Below, piece by piece: positions 1-8,406 of a stretch of 11,558 nucleotides of DNA (position 1 is the stretch's first letter; each line of letters begins with the position of its first letter). The notes beneath the pieces were generated by a model. That model was not told the DNA's origin, made no database searches, and saw only the letters and a list, made by a program, of their open reading frames with translations. The stretch is from Cephalothrix simula (lineage: Eukaryota > Nemertea > Palaeonemertea > Archinemertea > Cephalotrichidae), in contig JAXIUW010198065.1 of assembly GCA_035591015.1 (NCBI GenBank), forward strand, positions 8,801 to 20,358, in the 5' to 3' direction. The position numbers were made by a program, and so were the translations under genes.

Positions 1-2
1 TT

Positions 3-57
3 TATTTAGTAATATTTTAGTGGTGTTTTAGTCATATATTCGTGGTGTTTTTTCAGT
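3..57. repeat. 11-bp tandem repeat array, left-edge copy
   Basis: Consecutive 11-mers are visible: TATTTAGTAAT, ATTTTAGTGGT, GTTTTAGTCAT, ATATTCGTGGT and a fifth imperfect copy. They match the unit of the larger array at 857-1008, consensus RTTTTAGTSAY. The array runs into the left edge of the window and probably continues beyond it. No coding or RNA role is apparent; it looks like a minisatellite. Confidence 0.75.
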
Positions 58-856
58 GGGTAAAAAAGCTCGTCAAAGACTTACGACAACTTACTTTATG
101 CCACTTATTATACAAAAGAAGCTCTGGCCATGTACAAGTTTGATGCATTAGATATAATCTTGATCAATCTTTAGGATCTGGTCCTAAATAAATGACATAA
201 ATATTGTAGGATATACTTGTGGTAATTAGATACACTAAGGCCGCTATATAAGGTGATAACAAAAGCACCTAGGCAATTTATAACAACAAAAAAGAAATTG
301 CAACAAGTGAGCCCAAATCAATTAATTGATTCATTAATCATATCTAATCAATAGATGATGTTTAATACTCAAAAAATGGTTTGGTAAAAAAAACAACAGG
401 TAATTCTTTTATTACCTAATGAGTTAAAAATAAGTTAAGAGAGACAAACCAATGGTTTGAAAAACTAACCAATTAGTTCGGCAAAACAAAGCTGTATATA
501 TTAGGTACAACAAAAAAGTATATGAAATGCATTTGCGATTGTAACAAGGTCATTTTTGTTCAGTTATTTTTTTAAATTTTTATAAAAAAAGGACTAGTTG
601 TATCAAAAACCCGAATTAAATTCTTATTGAAACAAGTGCAAGTTGAACTCTACAAAAATATAATATACTATAATCAAAAATTTTATACAGTGCACCCAAC
701 ACCCAGTAAAGTAATAATATATTATGCAAAAATAATGATTTTAAAAAAGAGTCTGTTTAATCACCTCTCATTTATTATTCAAAACGCAATAATGAGAAAA
801 TAATTATAATAAAATCATCATTTTATGTCAACCTTCTTAACTCTATCAGACTGCAT
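58..856. other. A+T-rich DNA without a supported gene
   Basis: This stretch lies between the two 11-bp arrays. All frames are broken by frequent stops, and it is dominated by A-runs and T-runs. I see no tRNA-like cloverleaf, no long tandem repeat and no protein-like reading frame. It is too far from the brat stop codon to be assigned confidently to that transcript. Confidence 0.6.
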
Positions 857-1008
857 GTTTAGTAAACATTCAGTAATGTTTTAGTCACATTTTAGTGATG
901 TTTTAGACACATTTTAGTGATGTTTTAGTCACATTCTAGTGATGTTTAGTCACATATTAGTGATATTTTAGTCAAATTTTAGTAATATTTCAGTGATGAA
1001 ATAGTGAT
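857..1008. repeat. 11-bp tandem repeat array, about 13-14 copies
   Basis: From 878 the sequence can be cut into 11-mers: GTTTTAGTCAC, ATTTTAGTGAT, GTTTTAGACAC, ATTTTAGTGAT, GTTTTAGTCAC, ATTCTAGTGAT, a 10-bp copy, ATATTAGTGAT, ATTTTAGTCAA, ATTTTAGTAAT, ATTTCAGTGAT and GAAATAGTGAT. Two more degenerate units lie to the left. In the centre G-starting and A-starting units alternate, giving a 22-bp higher-order period. The TAGTGAT motif carries on past the array as GATAGT repeats at 1040-1055. It is a decayed minisatellite of the same family as 3-57. Confidence 0.88.
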
Positions 1009-1709
1009 AACAAAATCGAAGACAACTTTAAGCAATGCTGATAGTGATAGTGATACCACTTATGAGTTTGCGTGAAACCACTTAATTACGAGGCTGGCTT
1101 TATAACAAAACATGATACAGAAATTCGAAAAAAGAATAAAAACAAAAGTTATATCTAAGATATGACAAAAATAGTGAATGTGCTTTAGGCATTAAAATCA
1201 ATCTAAACATGAACAAAAATTGAATACAAACAGACACTATACTAAGAACTAAGTGCTAAACAAGTGAAAAAACAAAAAATAGTGCATAACATTTTTGGCA
1301 TAAACAAAATGTTTTAAATCAATTTAAAACCGATAAATGGGAATGAAATTGATTTGAAATAATTACCTATGCCAATTTATATAAAAATATCAGAGCTCAA
1401 AAACCACTCATTTCATGGCAGCCTACCAATTATTTTACCATCTATTTAAATTGGAAGATCATGAATATTTTCTCTCGAAGAGACGAACGTATTAACAAAA
1501 AATATAATATAAAAAATTTTTGATTTTGAGTAAAAATAGTTAAGTTTTAAGTAATAGTAGTAACTAATAGTAATAATAGTAATCGAAAAGTTTACTTACT
1601 ATTATGTAGAACTGCCACACACCTAGAGTCCACTAACTAACTGCTTAATTAATGATTTAAATGCACATAAGGATTACATCTAAGTATTAATACTGGCGAT
1701 ATAAATTTT

Positions 1710-1771
1710 AAACTCTGTTCATTTTTACTAAATCGTAACTAAACTCTGTTCATTGTTACTAAATGGTTACT
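1710..1771. repeat. 31-bp direct tandem duplication
   Basis: Two adjacent 31-bp units, 1710-1740 and 1741-1771, both begin AAACTCTGTTCATT and end in ACT. They differ at only a few positions, and a short third start (AAACAAC) follows. It looks like a recent local slippage duplication, with no sign of function. Confidence 0.85.
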
Positions 1772-2895
1772 AAACAACTTTATACTCAATAGGACTTCTA
1801 GGTGCTTTAGAACTTATTATATTTAACATGATTAAGCCATGATACGATATATTATTATAATACAACGTGACTATCATTAAGTATTAAATCTACACAACAT
1901 CATTTAAGACGATAAAACATCGAATTCTACATACAATTAACATTGTTTAATATTGCTCCCAAAATTGTCTGAGAATACAGAAGACAGACGATCAACAAAT
2001 GTGGAAATAGCTAGTCACAATATGGCAGACAAATAATCAGTGTCGATTTTAGTAGAAAAATTTACCACAAGAAATATAAACTTGGACTTATACTGCATAC
2101 GTTTTAAACTTTTAGCAAAAAAACTATCTTTTAACACGTCGATAACAGTAGTTAAGACTTCTAAGTCCAAACATCTACTCAAATTTAAGTGCTTCAAATA
2201 CTTAAACCCTGTAAATTTTAACCGTGATCATAAATGTGTGGCTTTTTTCAATTTTTATTTATGAATTACTATTAGACCACTTTTAATTGGACACTGAATT
2301 TGAAAGCACAGATATTTGAGCATTTAAAACATTTAATATTATGTAGCAAAAACATAGGAAATAATTATTATAAAATAATTCAAGATTTAACTCTCCCATA
2401 CCCTTAGAAAGTTTAAGATAAGATTATATAGAAAACATATATTACTTGGGCTTCTTTTGAAAATAAAATTGAAAATATTTTGAACTTTAAGGAGACAAAC
2501 GACACACACAACCACAAAAATATTATTATTTTGAGATTTCTTTGTTTTGCATATATGTTTGCATGCAGCAAACTAATGCAGCCAATCATTAAGATATGAC
2601 TACAATGATACAACAATACTCGCCTACTAACAAAATAAATATACGTATACATAAACTAAACTGAAACTATTTTTAACATTAGTAATAGTAATAATTTAGG
2701 CATAATAACATTGTCGGTTTTGGTAGGCTAATTTATAATATTTTTTAATAGTTAATTAATTCCATATCTTCCCCCCAAAAAAGTTATATAAAATCATACA
2801 TATACACAATTTTGCCAAAACAATAACATTTATTAAAATCAAACAAAAAAATTAACTACATTACAAGTTCAGAATATTGAAAAATCAAAGTTCAT

Positions 2896-2928
2896 TCATT
2901 GGATAAAATTTATCATTGGATAAAATTT
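2896..2928. repeat. 17-bp-period direct repeat
   Basis: TCATTGGATAAAATTT occurs at 2896-2911 and again, identical, at 2913-2928, with one base between the copies. This is a simple local duplication in A+T-rich DNA. Confidence 0.85.
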
Positions 2929-3310
2929 GTTGACGGACAGATTTGGCAGAATTATGTCATTATGAGCAAGCGTTGAAATAAATAAATAGGGGGTTGAATA
3001 TGGAATACTTTTCGAATAGCCTCATTTTCAATAAATAATAAAATATAACGATTTGATCTAATTTTATTAATTTAATTATAATTTAAAAAATGTAACAGGG
3101 GATTGCACATATTTAAAAATCACGAAGTATGAGGTGTTTAATTAAAGAATTTTCATGCAAAACCAGTTCAGAAAAATATTATAATAACTGCAAACCAAAA
3201 AAATTGGAACTTTTTCAACAATTTCTAAAAGCCGTTCAACAAAATATAACATGGCATCTAAATACTACTCTAAATAAATTTAATACTACCGAAAATAAAT
3301 TACGGCTATA

Positions 3311-3345
3311 TATAGAATTCTTTCCTTATAACATGGAATTCTATA
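3311..3345. repeat. Inverted repeat, 10-bp arms, 15-nt loop
   Basis: TATAGAATTC (3311-3320) is the perfect reverse complement of GAATTCTATA (3336-3345). It lies immediately before a second inverted repeat at 3350-3432. It could fold in RNA from either strand, and no conserved RNA family is recognisable. Confidence 0.75.
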
Positions 3346-3349
3346 AATA

Positions 3350-3432
3350 AAATGTCATAGATTATCAACCAACACGTACTCTACATTTAACCATAATTAT
3401 TTTCTATAAACAAAAAAAGGCCTATGACATTT
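3350..3432. repeat. Inverted repeat, 11-bp perfect arms, 61-nt spacer
   Basis: AAATGTCATAG (3350-3360) is the perfect reverse complement of CTATGACATTT (3422-3432). An AT microsatellite (3439-3452) follows directly. The arrangement could be a very short inverted-repeat element or a chance pairing in low-complexity DNA. I see no obvious flanking target-site duplication. Confidence 0.65.
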
Positions 3433-4008
3433 CACTCAATATATATATATATTTTTTTGGATTTTTTATAAATATTTTACTATCAAAAGGCAAATGCATA
3501 ATTATAACTATGAAAAAGGCATAATAACGAACAATTTATGAGCATGGGCTGATCTGTAGGCATATGGTATCAGACAATATTATTTGTTTTGAAAACATGT
3601 GATTAAATATTAGGGGGTAAACAATCAAATATAAAAATGCAACCTTTCTCTTCACGTGGAATGCACTTAAGAAATTCTAACAGCTATTATTATTCAAAAA
3701 ATTTCGAGCATGCATAATCATTATGAAACTATACTAAAATAACTTGTTAATTAAAGCAACGTAACAACACAAAAAACATTTACATTTAGACAACATTGAA
3801 AAAACATGTAATAAAAACGTTCCATTGAGACATTAAGCCGCAACGGTAGCGAAAAGTTCAACATAAACCAACCGACTTGGAGTTTTGATTGTTAAATAAT
3901 CGTTTGGCTTTGATTTAATAACAAATTCATGTCAAAAAGAACAAAAATGGATTTAAAATAACTTATCTAAAAAAACAATATGGCCAAATTTAAATATAAA
4001 TGCAATAT

Positions 4009-4043
4009 GCCCGTTTAGGGCCTCATAATCCCCGTTCAGGGCC
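4009..4043. repeat. 21-bp-period direct repeat, CCCGTTYAGGGCC
   Basis: CCCGTTTAGGGCC (4010-4022) and CCCGTTCAGGGCC (4031-4043) differ by one base and stand out as G+C-rich in A+T-rich surroundings. Each copy carries short complementary ends (GGCC/GGGCC type). Function is unknown. Confidence 0.8.
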
Positions 4044-4067
4044 ACAACACTCCAAGTCTGTAGTTTT

Positions 4068-4089
4068 TAATGACACAAAAGTGTCATTA
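4068..4089. repeat. Perfect 9-bp hairpin with 4-nt loop
   Basis: TAATGACAC (4068-4076) pairs with GTGTCATTA (4081-4089) around an AAAA loop. In the brat-sense strand the loop is UUUU. If the brat 3' UTR reaches this far (about 1 kb past the stop codon), it would be a compact stem-loop in the message. No known element is recognised. Confidence 0.75.
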
Positions 4090-4308
4090 GAGTACAATAA
4101 AACATTTTTGGCAGACTTTGGTCACAAAAGGCACAATTTAACTTGCCCATGATCATGCAGCGTCTGACCCTGGTTTCCTAAATGCTTTCTAATTCAGCAC
4201 CAATCGAAATAACGATGAGTCATTTGCTAATCTTAACATTAAAAATGCAACTCCCTGATTGGTTGCTGCCATGTTTTTAAAACTAAGCAGTATTTCTATT
4301 GGATGGTA

Positions 4309-4314
4309 TTTATT
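4309..4314 (-). terminator. Candidate brat polyadenylation signal AATAAA
   Basis: The plus strand reads TTTATT, so the minus strand carries a canonical AATAAA. It is the first one after the brat stop codon, about 790 nt downstream. A weaker ATTAAA lies only about 60 nt past the stop (minus strand of 5036-5041), and further AATAAA copies lie beyond. Which one is used cannot be read from sequence alone. Confidence 0.35.
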
Positions 4315-4937
4315 ATGTTAATTAGGAGCAACTGATTACTAATTCAAGACTCATGTTATTTAGTTATTAATTAAAATGATAAAGAAACCATTACTGCATA
4401 TTAATAACAATTTTTCAACCACTTGGGTAGACAACAGCGCACGATGTTTGCCATGGCTTCTCATCAAAACTATGATTTTTCAAAATTTAAAAATACATGA
4501 TCAAAGGACCCAGCCTTTTTGTTTATAGTACAAAATATAAGACCTTTGTAGGTCTATGGATCAACAAATTTGGACGAGGGTTTCTATATAAGGAAACCCA
4601 GCGTACCAGACAAAAACAATTAAAATTCTAAACTATATGGTTTAACTAGTATAGAGTAGGAATGCAAAAATTGATATACAACATAGAACGGCCTTTAACT
4701 TACAGAATAGCTTCCGCCTTAATTGTCAACATCATAACATTAGTAAAAAAGAATATAAATTACTCGTTTGGGGTTAATTTTAATTCATAACCAGCTTAAA
4801 ATAAAAAAATCTAGAACCATAGCAAAAATGTACACCACATAATTAGGGTCACCCAAGCACTCGTGTATTTTAACTTGAACTCACATAAAAAAGGCAAGCA
4901 TCCTAAATCAAACTCACTAAAGTATTAACTCAGCACC

Positions 4938-4991
4938 AAAGGCTGAAAAAACATGTGGCTTTTGCAGCTCTAAAGGCTGAAAAAACATGTG
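4938..4991. repeat. Identical 20-bp direct repeat, 34-bp period
   Basis: AAAGGCTGAAAAAACATGTG occurs at 4938-4957 and, without change, at 4972-4991. In brat-sense RNA each copy reads CACAUG, then a U-run, then CAGCC, so each resembles a 3' splice site (poly-U followed by CAG). The repeat begins about 110 nt downstream of the stop codon and is probably part of the 3' UTR. Confidence 0.88.
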
Positions 4992-5047
4992 CTTTTTTTG
5001 CTTTTTAGTCAGTTTAGCACCACCAAATATCAACTTTTAATCAGTTC

Positions 5048-5089
5048 AAAGTTCGATCTTAATAACTTTATAATAAAGTTCGAACTTTA
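5048..5089. repeat. Palindrome and hairpin next to the brat stop codon
   Basis: TAAAGTTCGAACTTTA (5074-5089) is a perfect 16-bp palindrome starting 12 bp after the stop codon on the minus strand. A further copy of one arm, AAAGTTCGA, is at 5048-5056, so the 3' UTR could instead form a 9-bp stem with a 23-nt loop. Confidence 0.75.
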
Positions 5090-5101
5090 AAGTTTATAAG
5101 A

Positions 5102-7408
5102 TTACAATCCCAAAGTTGGGATCTGCATGTATCTGTAGATGTAGATACGATAATCTTTGCTCGCCAAAACAATGCTGCCTTCATCCATAAGAGCCACGTC
5201 GAAGCACTGCGCATGCTTGACCTTGCTTTCAAGGGCATTTACCAGCTGTCCATCTTGGGTGAAAATGGTCAGGTTGAAGTTGTTGTGATTATCAGCAATC
5301 AGGATTTCACCAGTGTTGTTGATGCCAACACCAATTGGATAATTTGTAATTCCCTCACCACCAATTTGGCGAAGGTAGACACCTTGGTAGTTGAAAACCT
5401 TTACGCAATGGGCACGGTTGTCGCTGATAAAGATCTCTTCTTTATCATTAACAACGACACCATTGGGGAATTCAAGATACTTTGAGCACCCGAATTTTTG
5501 AAGCACATTTCCCATTTGATCGAAGATGATCACTCGCATCACCTTGCACTCAACAATGATGATACGGCCTTTATTATCAACCGTAACACCACGTGGATGT
5601 TGAAGCACATTGGCACCAAATTTGCGCACAAATTGGCCGTATTGATTGTAGATTTGTATTTGGTGTGTTGGACTTCTTTCTGTCACGATGATATCTCCAG
5701 AAGGCTTGACAACTGCAACACGATTGGGGTACAAGAGTTGCCCGTCGCGTTTTCCACATTCACCAAACTGGAATTTGAATCGGCCTTCTTTGTCAAAAAT
5801 CTGGATACGATGATTGTTCGTGTCAGCAACAATGATATCATTTTGAGCATTAACAGCGACTCCACTGGGTTCAGTGAATTGTCCATCCATAACTCCGAAT
5901 TCACCAAATTTACAGTGGTAGATCATTTTTTGCCTCTTTATTTGGGACTTTGGTGGGTAAATATTTGCAGTTAAGAGTTTGTTCGTAATGTCCATAACTT
6001 CCACACTTGGAGGGGTGGAAAAAATATCACCATTCTGCAGGAGATCAATTGAACCACTGGACCACTTTTCGTAGGGGTTGATATTGGCATCGAGAGCGGA
6101 TCCAATATTAACTAGGCTTCCATTTGAGTTGAAGCGTTTCGCCAAAGATCCATAATCGAAAGTACCATTGGAAGTTGTAACATTGTTTGTGACAGGTGGC
6201 ATGATTGGACTTGGAGGTGGGCAGATCGTTTTTGAAATACCATTGGGTCTGGCAATTGGTTGTTGCTTGTTATTTGGTACTGAATCAGGACCTTGGCGGA
6301 TGTAACCAAACGTGTTACGTACACCAACTTGTATAGCTTGAAAATTTGACACAAATTCGAGGTCAAATGCATTCTGGAGGTTAACATCAGGAACATAATT
6401 TAAGACAGCTTGGATTTTTGAATCAATCATCTTCTTGAACATCAAAATCTCTGTGCTGTTGGCATGCTTCAGGAGTTTCTCCATAAAATCAATACTCTGA
6501 TACAGCTTCTCAATATCATCTTGCATCTTCTGAACAATTGTGTTGATCAGGAGCTGCTTAGCATTGTATGCACTCTCTAATTCTTTGGTTGCCTCTTGGC
6601 GTCTTTCTTCCAGCATGGTGCGGTAAAAGTTATACGTTTCGTTGACCTCATTCTGGGCTTTGTTATGGAGTAACTGAAGTCTGTTAGACGAATGCTCCAT
6701 ATTCTTAGCAGTGCTGCGGAGTTCGCTTGCTTTGTTCTTTGCCTCATCCATCAATATCTGCAAAGCATCAACTTGCTTTTCACCAATCTCATGTAGATAC
6801 CCATACTCGTGACCTTTGCTGTGTTCAACAACCGCGCATTCTTTGCAAATCGGGATATTGCATGTTCTGCAGAAGTAGCTAATAAATTCCCCAGCATGCT
6901 TCGTGCAACCCATCGGCTTGTCCAACTTCACTTCCTTATCACCATTCTGGATGTCACTCAACATCATAACACGATGACCTTCAAAACAATGCATGAACTG
7001 ATGTGCCATAACACAGTTAGGGCACAGATAATTTGCACAGTCAAAGCATCGAGCAACCGCATTCGTTTCCTTGCTCTTGCACCCTGTGCAGTTAAGAGCG
7101 TTGCTGTCAAAAGGATTATTATCCAAAACGTTGCTTACAGCAAAATCAGGCATCAAACCAGAAATACCACTTGGTGGCAGTGGTGTGTCTTGGTGGCAAG
7201 TCGGGCAACTGATTTTTTCATCTGTTTCCTGGAATTTTTCCAGGCAGTGTTGACAGAATGTATGGAAACAAAACAAAACTTTGGGAGAGGTAAAAGTGTC
7301 ATTGCACAATGCACATTTCATGGGTAGTCCATTAGGTTGGTCCATTTCATTGTCAGAGTTGGAAGTTGAAGTGAGGGTATCACTTTGTGAAGGAGTAGGA
7401 GAGGCCAT
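5102..7408 (-). CDS. brat: Brat-type TRIM-NHL protein with RING finger (brain tumor orthologue)
   Basis: A 768-residue cytoplasmic RNA-binding translational repressor. The RING is C32-x2-C35-x11-C47-x-H49-x2-C52-x2-C55-x12-C68-x2-C71, with all eight zinc ligands intact. B-box 1 spans about 107-145 (C107, C110, C121, C124, C129, C132, H136, H140/H145) and B-box 2 about 168-200 (C168, H171, C180, C183, C188, C191, H196, H200). A coiled coil spans about 205-335, a Pro/Ser/Asn-rich linker about 372-485, and a six-bladed NHL propeller about 498-765. There is no filamin domain, unlike TRIM2/3 and TRIM71. The start is supported by MASPTPS, very like fly Brat, and by a good context (GCGATGG). Family knowledge: fly Brat acts with Pumilio and Nanos on hunchback mRNA, binds UUGUU-type RNA through the propeller top, recruits 4EHP, and restrains growth and neuroblast self-renewal. 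The RING suggests added ubiquitin-ligase potential (inference). Coding is unbroken in one exon. It is shorter than fly Brat (about 1037 residues), which has long low-complexity inserts. Identity as brat is near certain; ligase activity is not shown. Confidence 0.97.
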   Translation of the reverse strand: MASPTPSQSDTLTSTSNSDNEMDQPNGLPMKCALCNDTFTSPKVLFCFHTFCQHCLEKFQETDEKISCPTCHQDTPLPPSGISGLMPDFAVSNVLDNNPFDSNALNCTGCKSKETNAVARCFDCANYLCPNCVMAHQFMHCFEGHRVMMLSDIQNGDKEVKLDKPMGCTKHAGEFISYFCRTCNIPICKECAVVEHSKGHEYGYLHEIGEKQVDALQILMDEAKNKASELRSTAKNMEHSSNRLQLLHNKAQNEVNETYNFYRTMLEERRQEATKELESAYNAKQLLINTIVQKMQDDIEKLYQSIDFMEKLLKHANSTEILMFKKMIDSKIQAVLNYVPDVNLQNAFDLEFVSNFQAIQVGVRNTFGYIRQGPDSVPNNKQQPIARPNGISKTICPPPSPIMPPVTNNVTTSNGTFDYGSLAKRFNSNGSLVNIGSALDANINPYEKWSSGSIDLLQNGDIFSTPPSVEVMDITNKLLTANIYPPKSQIKRQKMIYHCKFGEFGVMDGQFTEPSGVAVNAQNDIIVADTNNHRIQIFDKEGRFKFQFGECGKRDGQLLYPNRVAVVKPSGDIIVTERSPTHQIQIYNQYGQFVRKFGANVLQHPRGVTVDNKGRIIIVECKVMRVIIFDQMGNVLQKFGCSKYLEFPNGVVVNDKEEIFISDNRAHCVKVFNYQGVYLRQIGGEGITNYPIGVGINNTGEILIADNHNNFNLTIFTQDGQLVNALESKVKHAQCFDVALMDEGSIVLASKDYRIYIYRYMQIPTLGL

Positions 7409-7449
7409 CGCTTTATCGTCTAAACTATCACTTCCTTCAGAGATGGGAC
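7409..7449 (-). other. 5' UTR part of the coding exon (or N-terminal extension)
   Basis: The 41 nt lie between the inferred acceptor and the chosen ATG. The frame is open across them (reading PISEGSDSLDDKA before the Met) and has no stop until TAA at 7477-7475, inside the intron side. They are most simply 5' UTR, because MASPTPS matches the known fly start. An upstream coding exon spliced in frame would give a longer N-terminus and cannot be excluded. Confidence 0.6.
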
Positions 7450-7480
7450 CTAGAAAGAGAGGATAAAAAAAAACTTAAGA
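7450..7480 (-). promoter_or_regulatory. 3' splice acceptor upstream of the brat start
   Basis: On the minus strand a long pyrimidine tract (T8, then ATCCTCTCTTTCT) runs straight into AG at 7451/7450, followed by G. A branch-like CTTAA lies about 25 nt upstream. This is a strong metazoan acceptor 41 nt before the start codon. It implies at least one upstream exon and argues that the gene is not a processed retrocopy. Confidence 0.75.
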
Positions 7481-8406
7481 AATTTGAATCAAAATAAAGT
7501 TTTGCCATTTGAAAAAAAGGATAGCTCTTATTTATGTTTTGGTTTTTCTGGAATTTCATAAGGAACCGTCCAAATATTTGAACTGTCAGCACATCAAAAT
7601 TCTTTTTTTCAGATAGGAGGGGTTTCTTAAAGATTTTAACTTTAGATTAGATCGTAAAAACTGACCTATCCAAATTGTAAATTTTTAAGTAGTAGGAGTT
7701 CCTAAGTAATTCCCTGACCTTTCCAGGAATTCCATGGTTTCTAAACCAGTGCCCAATGAGGCAGCCGCTTAACAGATAACACATAGAAATTGAAAAAATG
7801 ACACACATGGTGGGCTATAAAAAGTGAAAGTCACAAAATGACAACAGCAAATACATTTTCATATTTTCTTGTTCATTTTCAAGCGGATAGTGACCCTAAA
7901 CAGTAACCAAGAGGTCTACGACCAAGAGTTAATTGAGTCACAACAAAACATTTTCACAAGTGATTGTTATAATTAGCATCTATGTGTTTGGTCTTTTGTG
8001 AAGCATCTTGAAGCCTGAAACTATTGCCCCTGAAACCTTTCAAATTGCAGTTCAATGGCATTTCTGCAAATTCATCAGTTTTATTTATTTTCGACCAGGA
8101 GCCATAGAAAAATAACCACAACTGATTGATAAATTACACAAACTGATGAAACTTGATAGGGAGAAAATCGTAATGCTTGGGGACTTCTAAGACAGGTCAA
8201 TATTTACAGTAAAAGAGAAAAACAGATGAAAATAACCTTGGGTGAATCGATAAAGAAGAACTTTTAAGTCCTTAGTATTAACCCAAACAGAACTGGAAAA
8301 CAAATATTCAATATGGCAACTAAAAACTACACCTATATGGCCAAAACTTATGCAACACACCTGAACACACACATAATTGAAATATATACACACACCCCTC
8401 TAGGGG
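7481..8406. other. Probable brat 5' intron, no gene seen
   Basis: A+T-rich sequence with stops in all frames. Short open frames on either strand are low-complexity and show no domain. The right end becomes CA-rich (8347-8398), just before the G+C-rich island. It is assigned to an intron only because of the acceptor at 7450. Confidence 0.5.

Larger units (their letters stand above)
1009..4308. other. A+T-rich DNA without a supported gene; may include distal brat 3' UTR
   Basis: The block holds only short open frames. The longest is 73 codons on the plus strand at 3129-3350; it is rich in Asn, Lys, Leu and Phe, as expected by chance in such DNA, and shows no recognisable domain. Small repeats and hairpins inside it are listed separately. 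Minor simple repeats also occur: GATAGT-type at 1040-1055, TAG/TAA-type at 1549-1582 and an (AT)n tract at 3439-3452. On the minus strand AATAAA also occurs at 3068-3063, 2834-2829 and 2259-2254, so a very long brat 3' UTR reaching into this block is possible. I see no tRNA, snRNA or transposon coding sequence. Confidence 0.55.
4315..5101 (-). other. Probable brat 3' UTR, proximal part
   Basis: This is the A/U-rich sequence directly after the brat stop codon on the minus strand, up to the first canonical poly(A) signal. It holds a twin 20-mer (4938-4991) and an inverted repeat next to the stop (5048-5089). There are no long A-runs right after the stop, which argues against a processed retrocopy. 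The extent is inferred. Confidence 0.5.

Noticed and set aside
857-1008. CRISPR array
   Set aside because: Units are contiguous 11-mers with no unique spacers, no cas genes are present, and the host is eukaryotic.
2015-2652. Short open frames of 60-79 codons on both strands
   Set aside because: They overlap one another on opposite strands or carry low-complexity hydrophobic runs, with no protein family resemblance.
3129-3350. 73-codon plus-strand open frame
   Set aside because: The composition (Asn, Lys, Leu, Phe) is what A+T-rich DNA gives by chance. There is no domain and no splice or start context, and its end overlaps an inverted repeat.
1-5101. UUGUUA sites (TAACAA on the plus strand) as evidence of Brat self-regulation
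   Set aside because: I counted ten (for example 281-286 and 3762-3767), but that is close to what an A-rich strand gives by chance, and most lie too far from the stop codon to be surely in the transcript.
5213-5974. Plus-strand open frames of 90 and 158 codons opposite the NHL region
   Set aside because: They are antisense shadows of a strongly conserved coding sequence. Their translation has no domain, and their length follows from the codon pattern of the opposite strand.
5577-6396. Minus-strand out-of-frame open frames (60, 74 and 94 codons) inside brat
   Set aside because: They overlap the brat frame in other phases and look like noise; nothing suggests overlapping coding.
6809-7466. 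Plus-strand open frames of 172, 60 and 61 codons opposite the RING and B-boxes
   Set aside because: They are antisense to zinc-finger coding sequence, with no recognisable motif; the brat frame explains the sequence fully.
8195-8210. Pumilio-type UGUAAAUA on the minus strand (also near 9245-9255)
   Set aside because: They lie upstream of the coding region in probable intron, not in the 3' UTR; I found none of this form in 1-5101.
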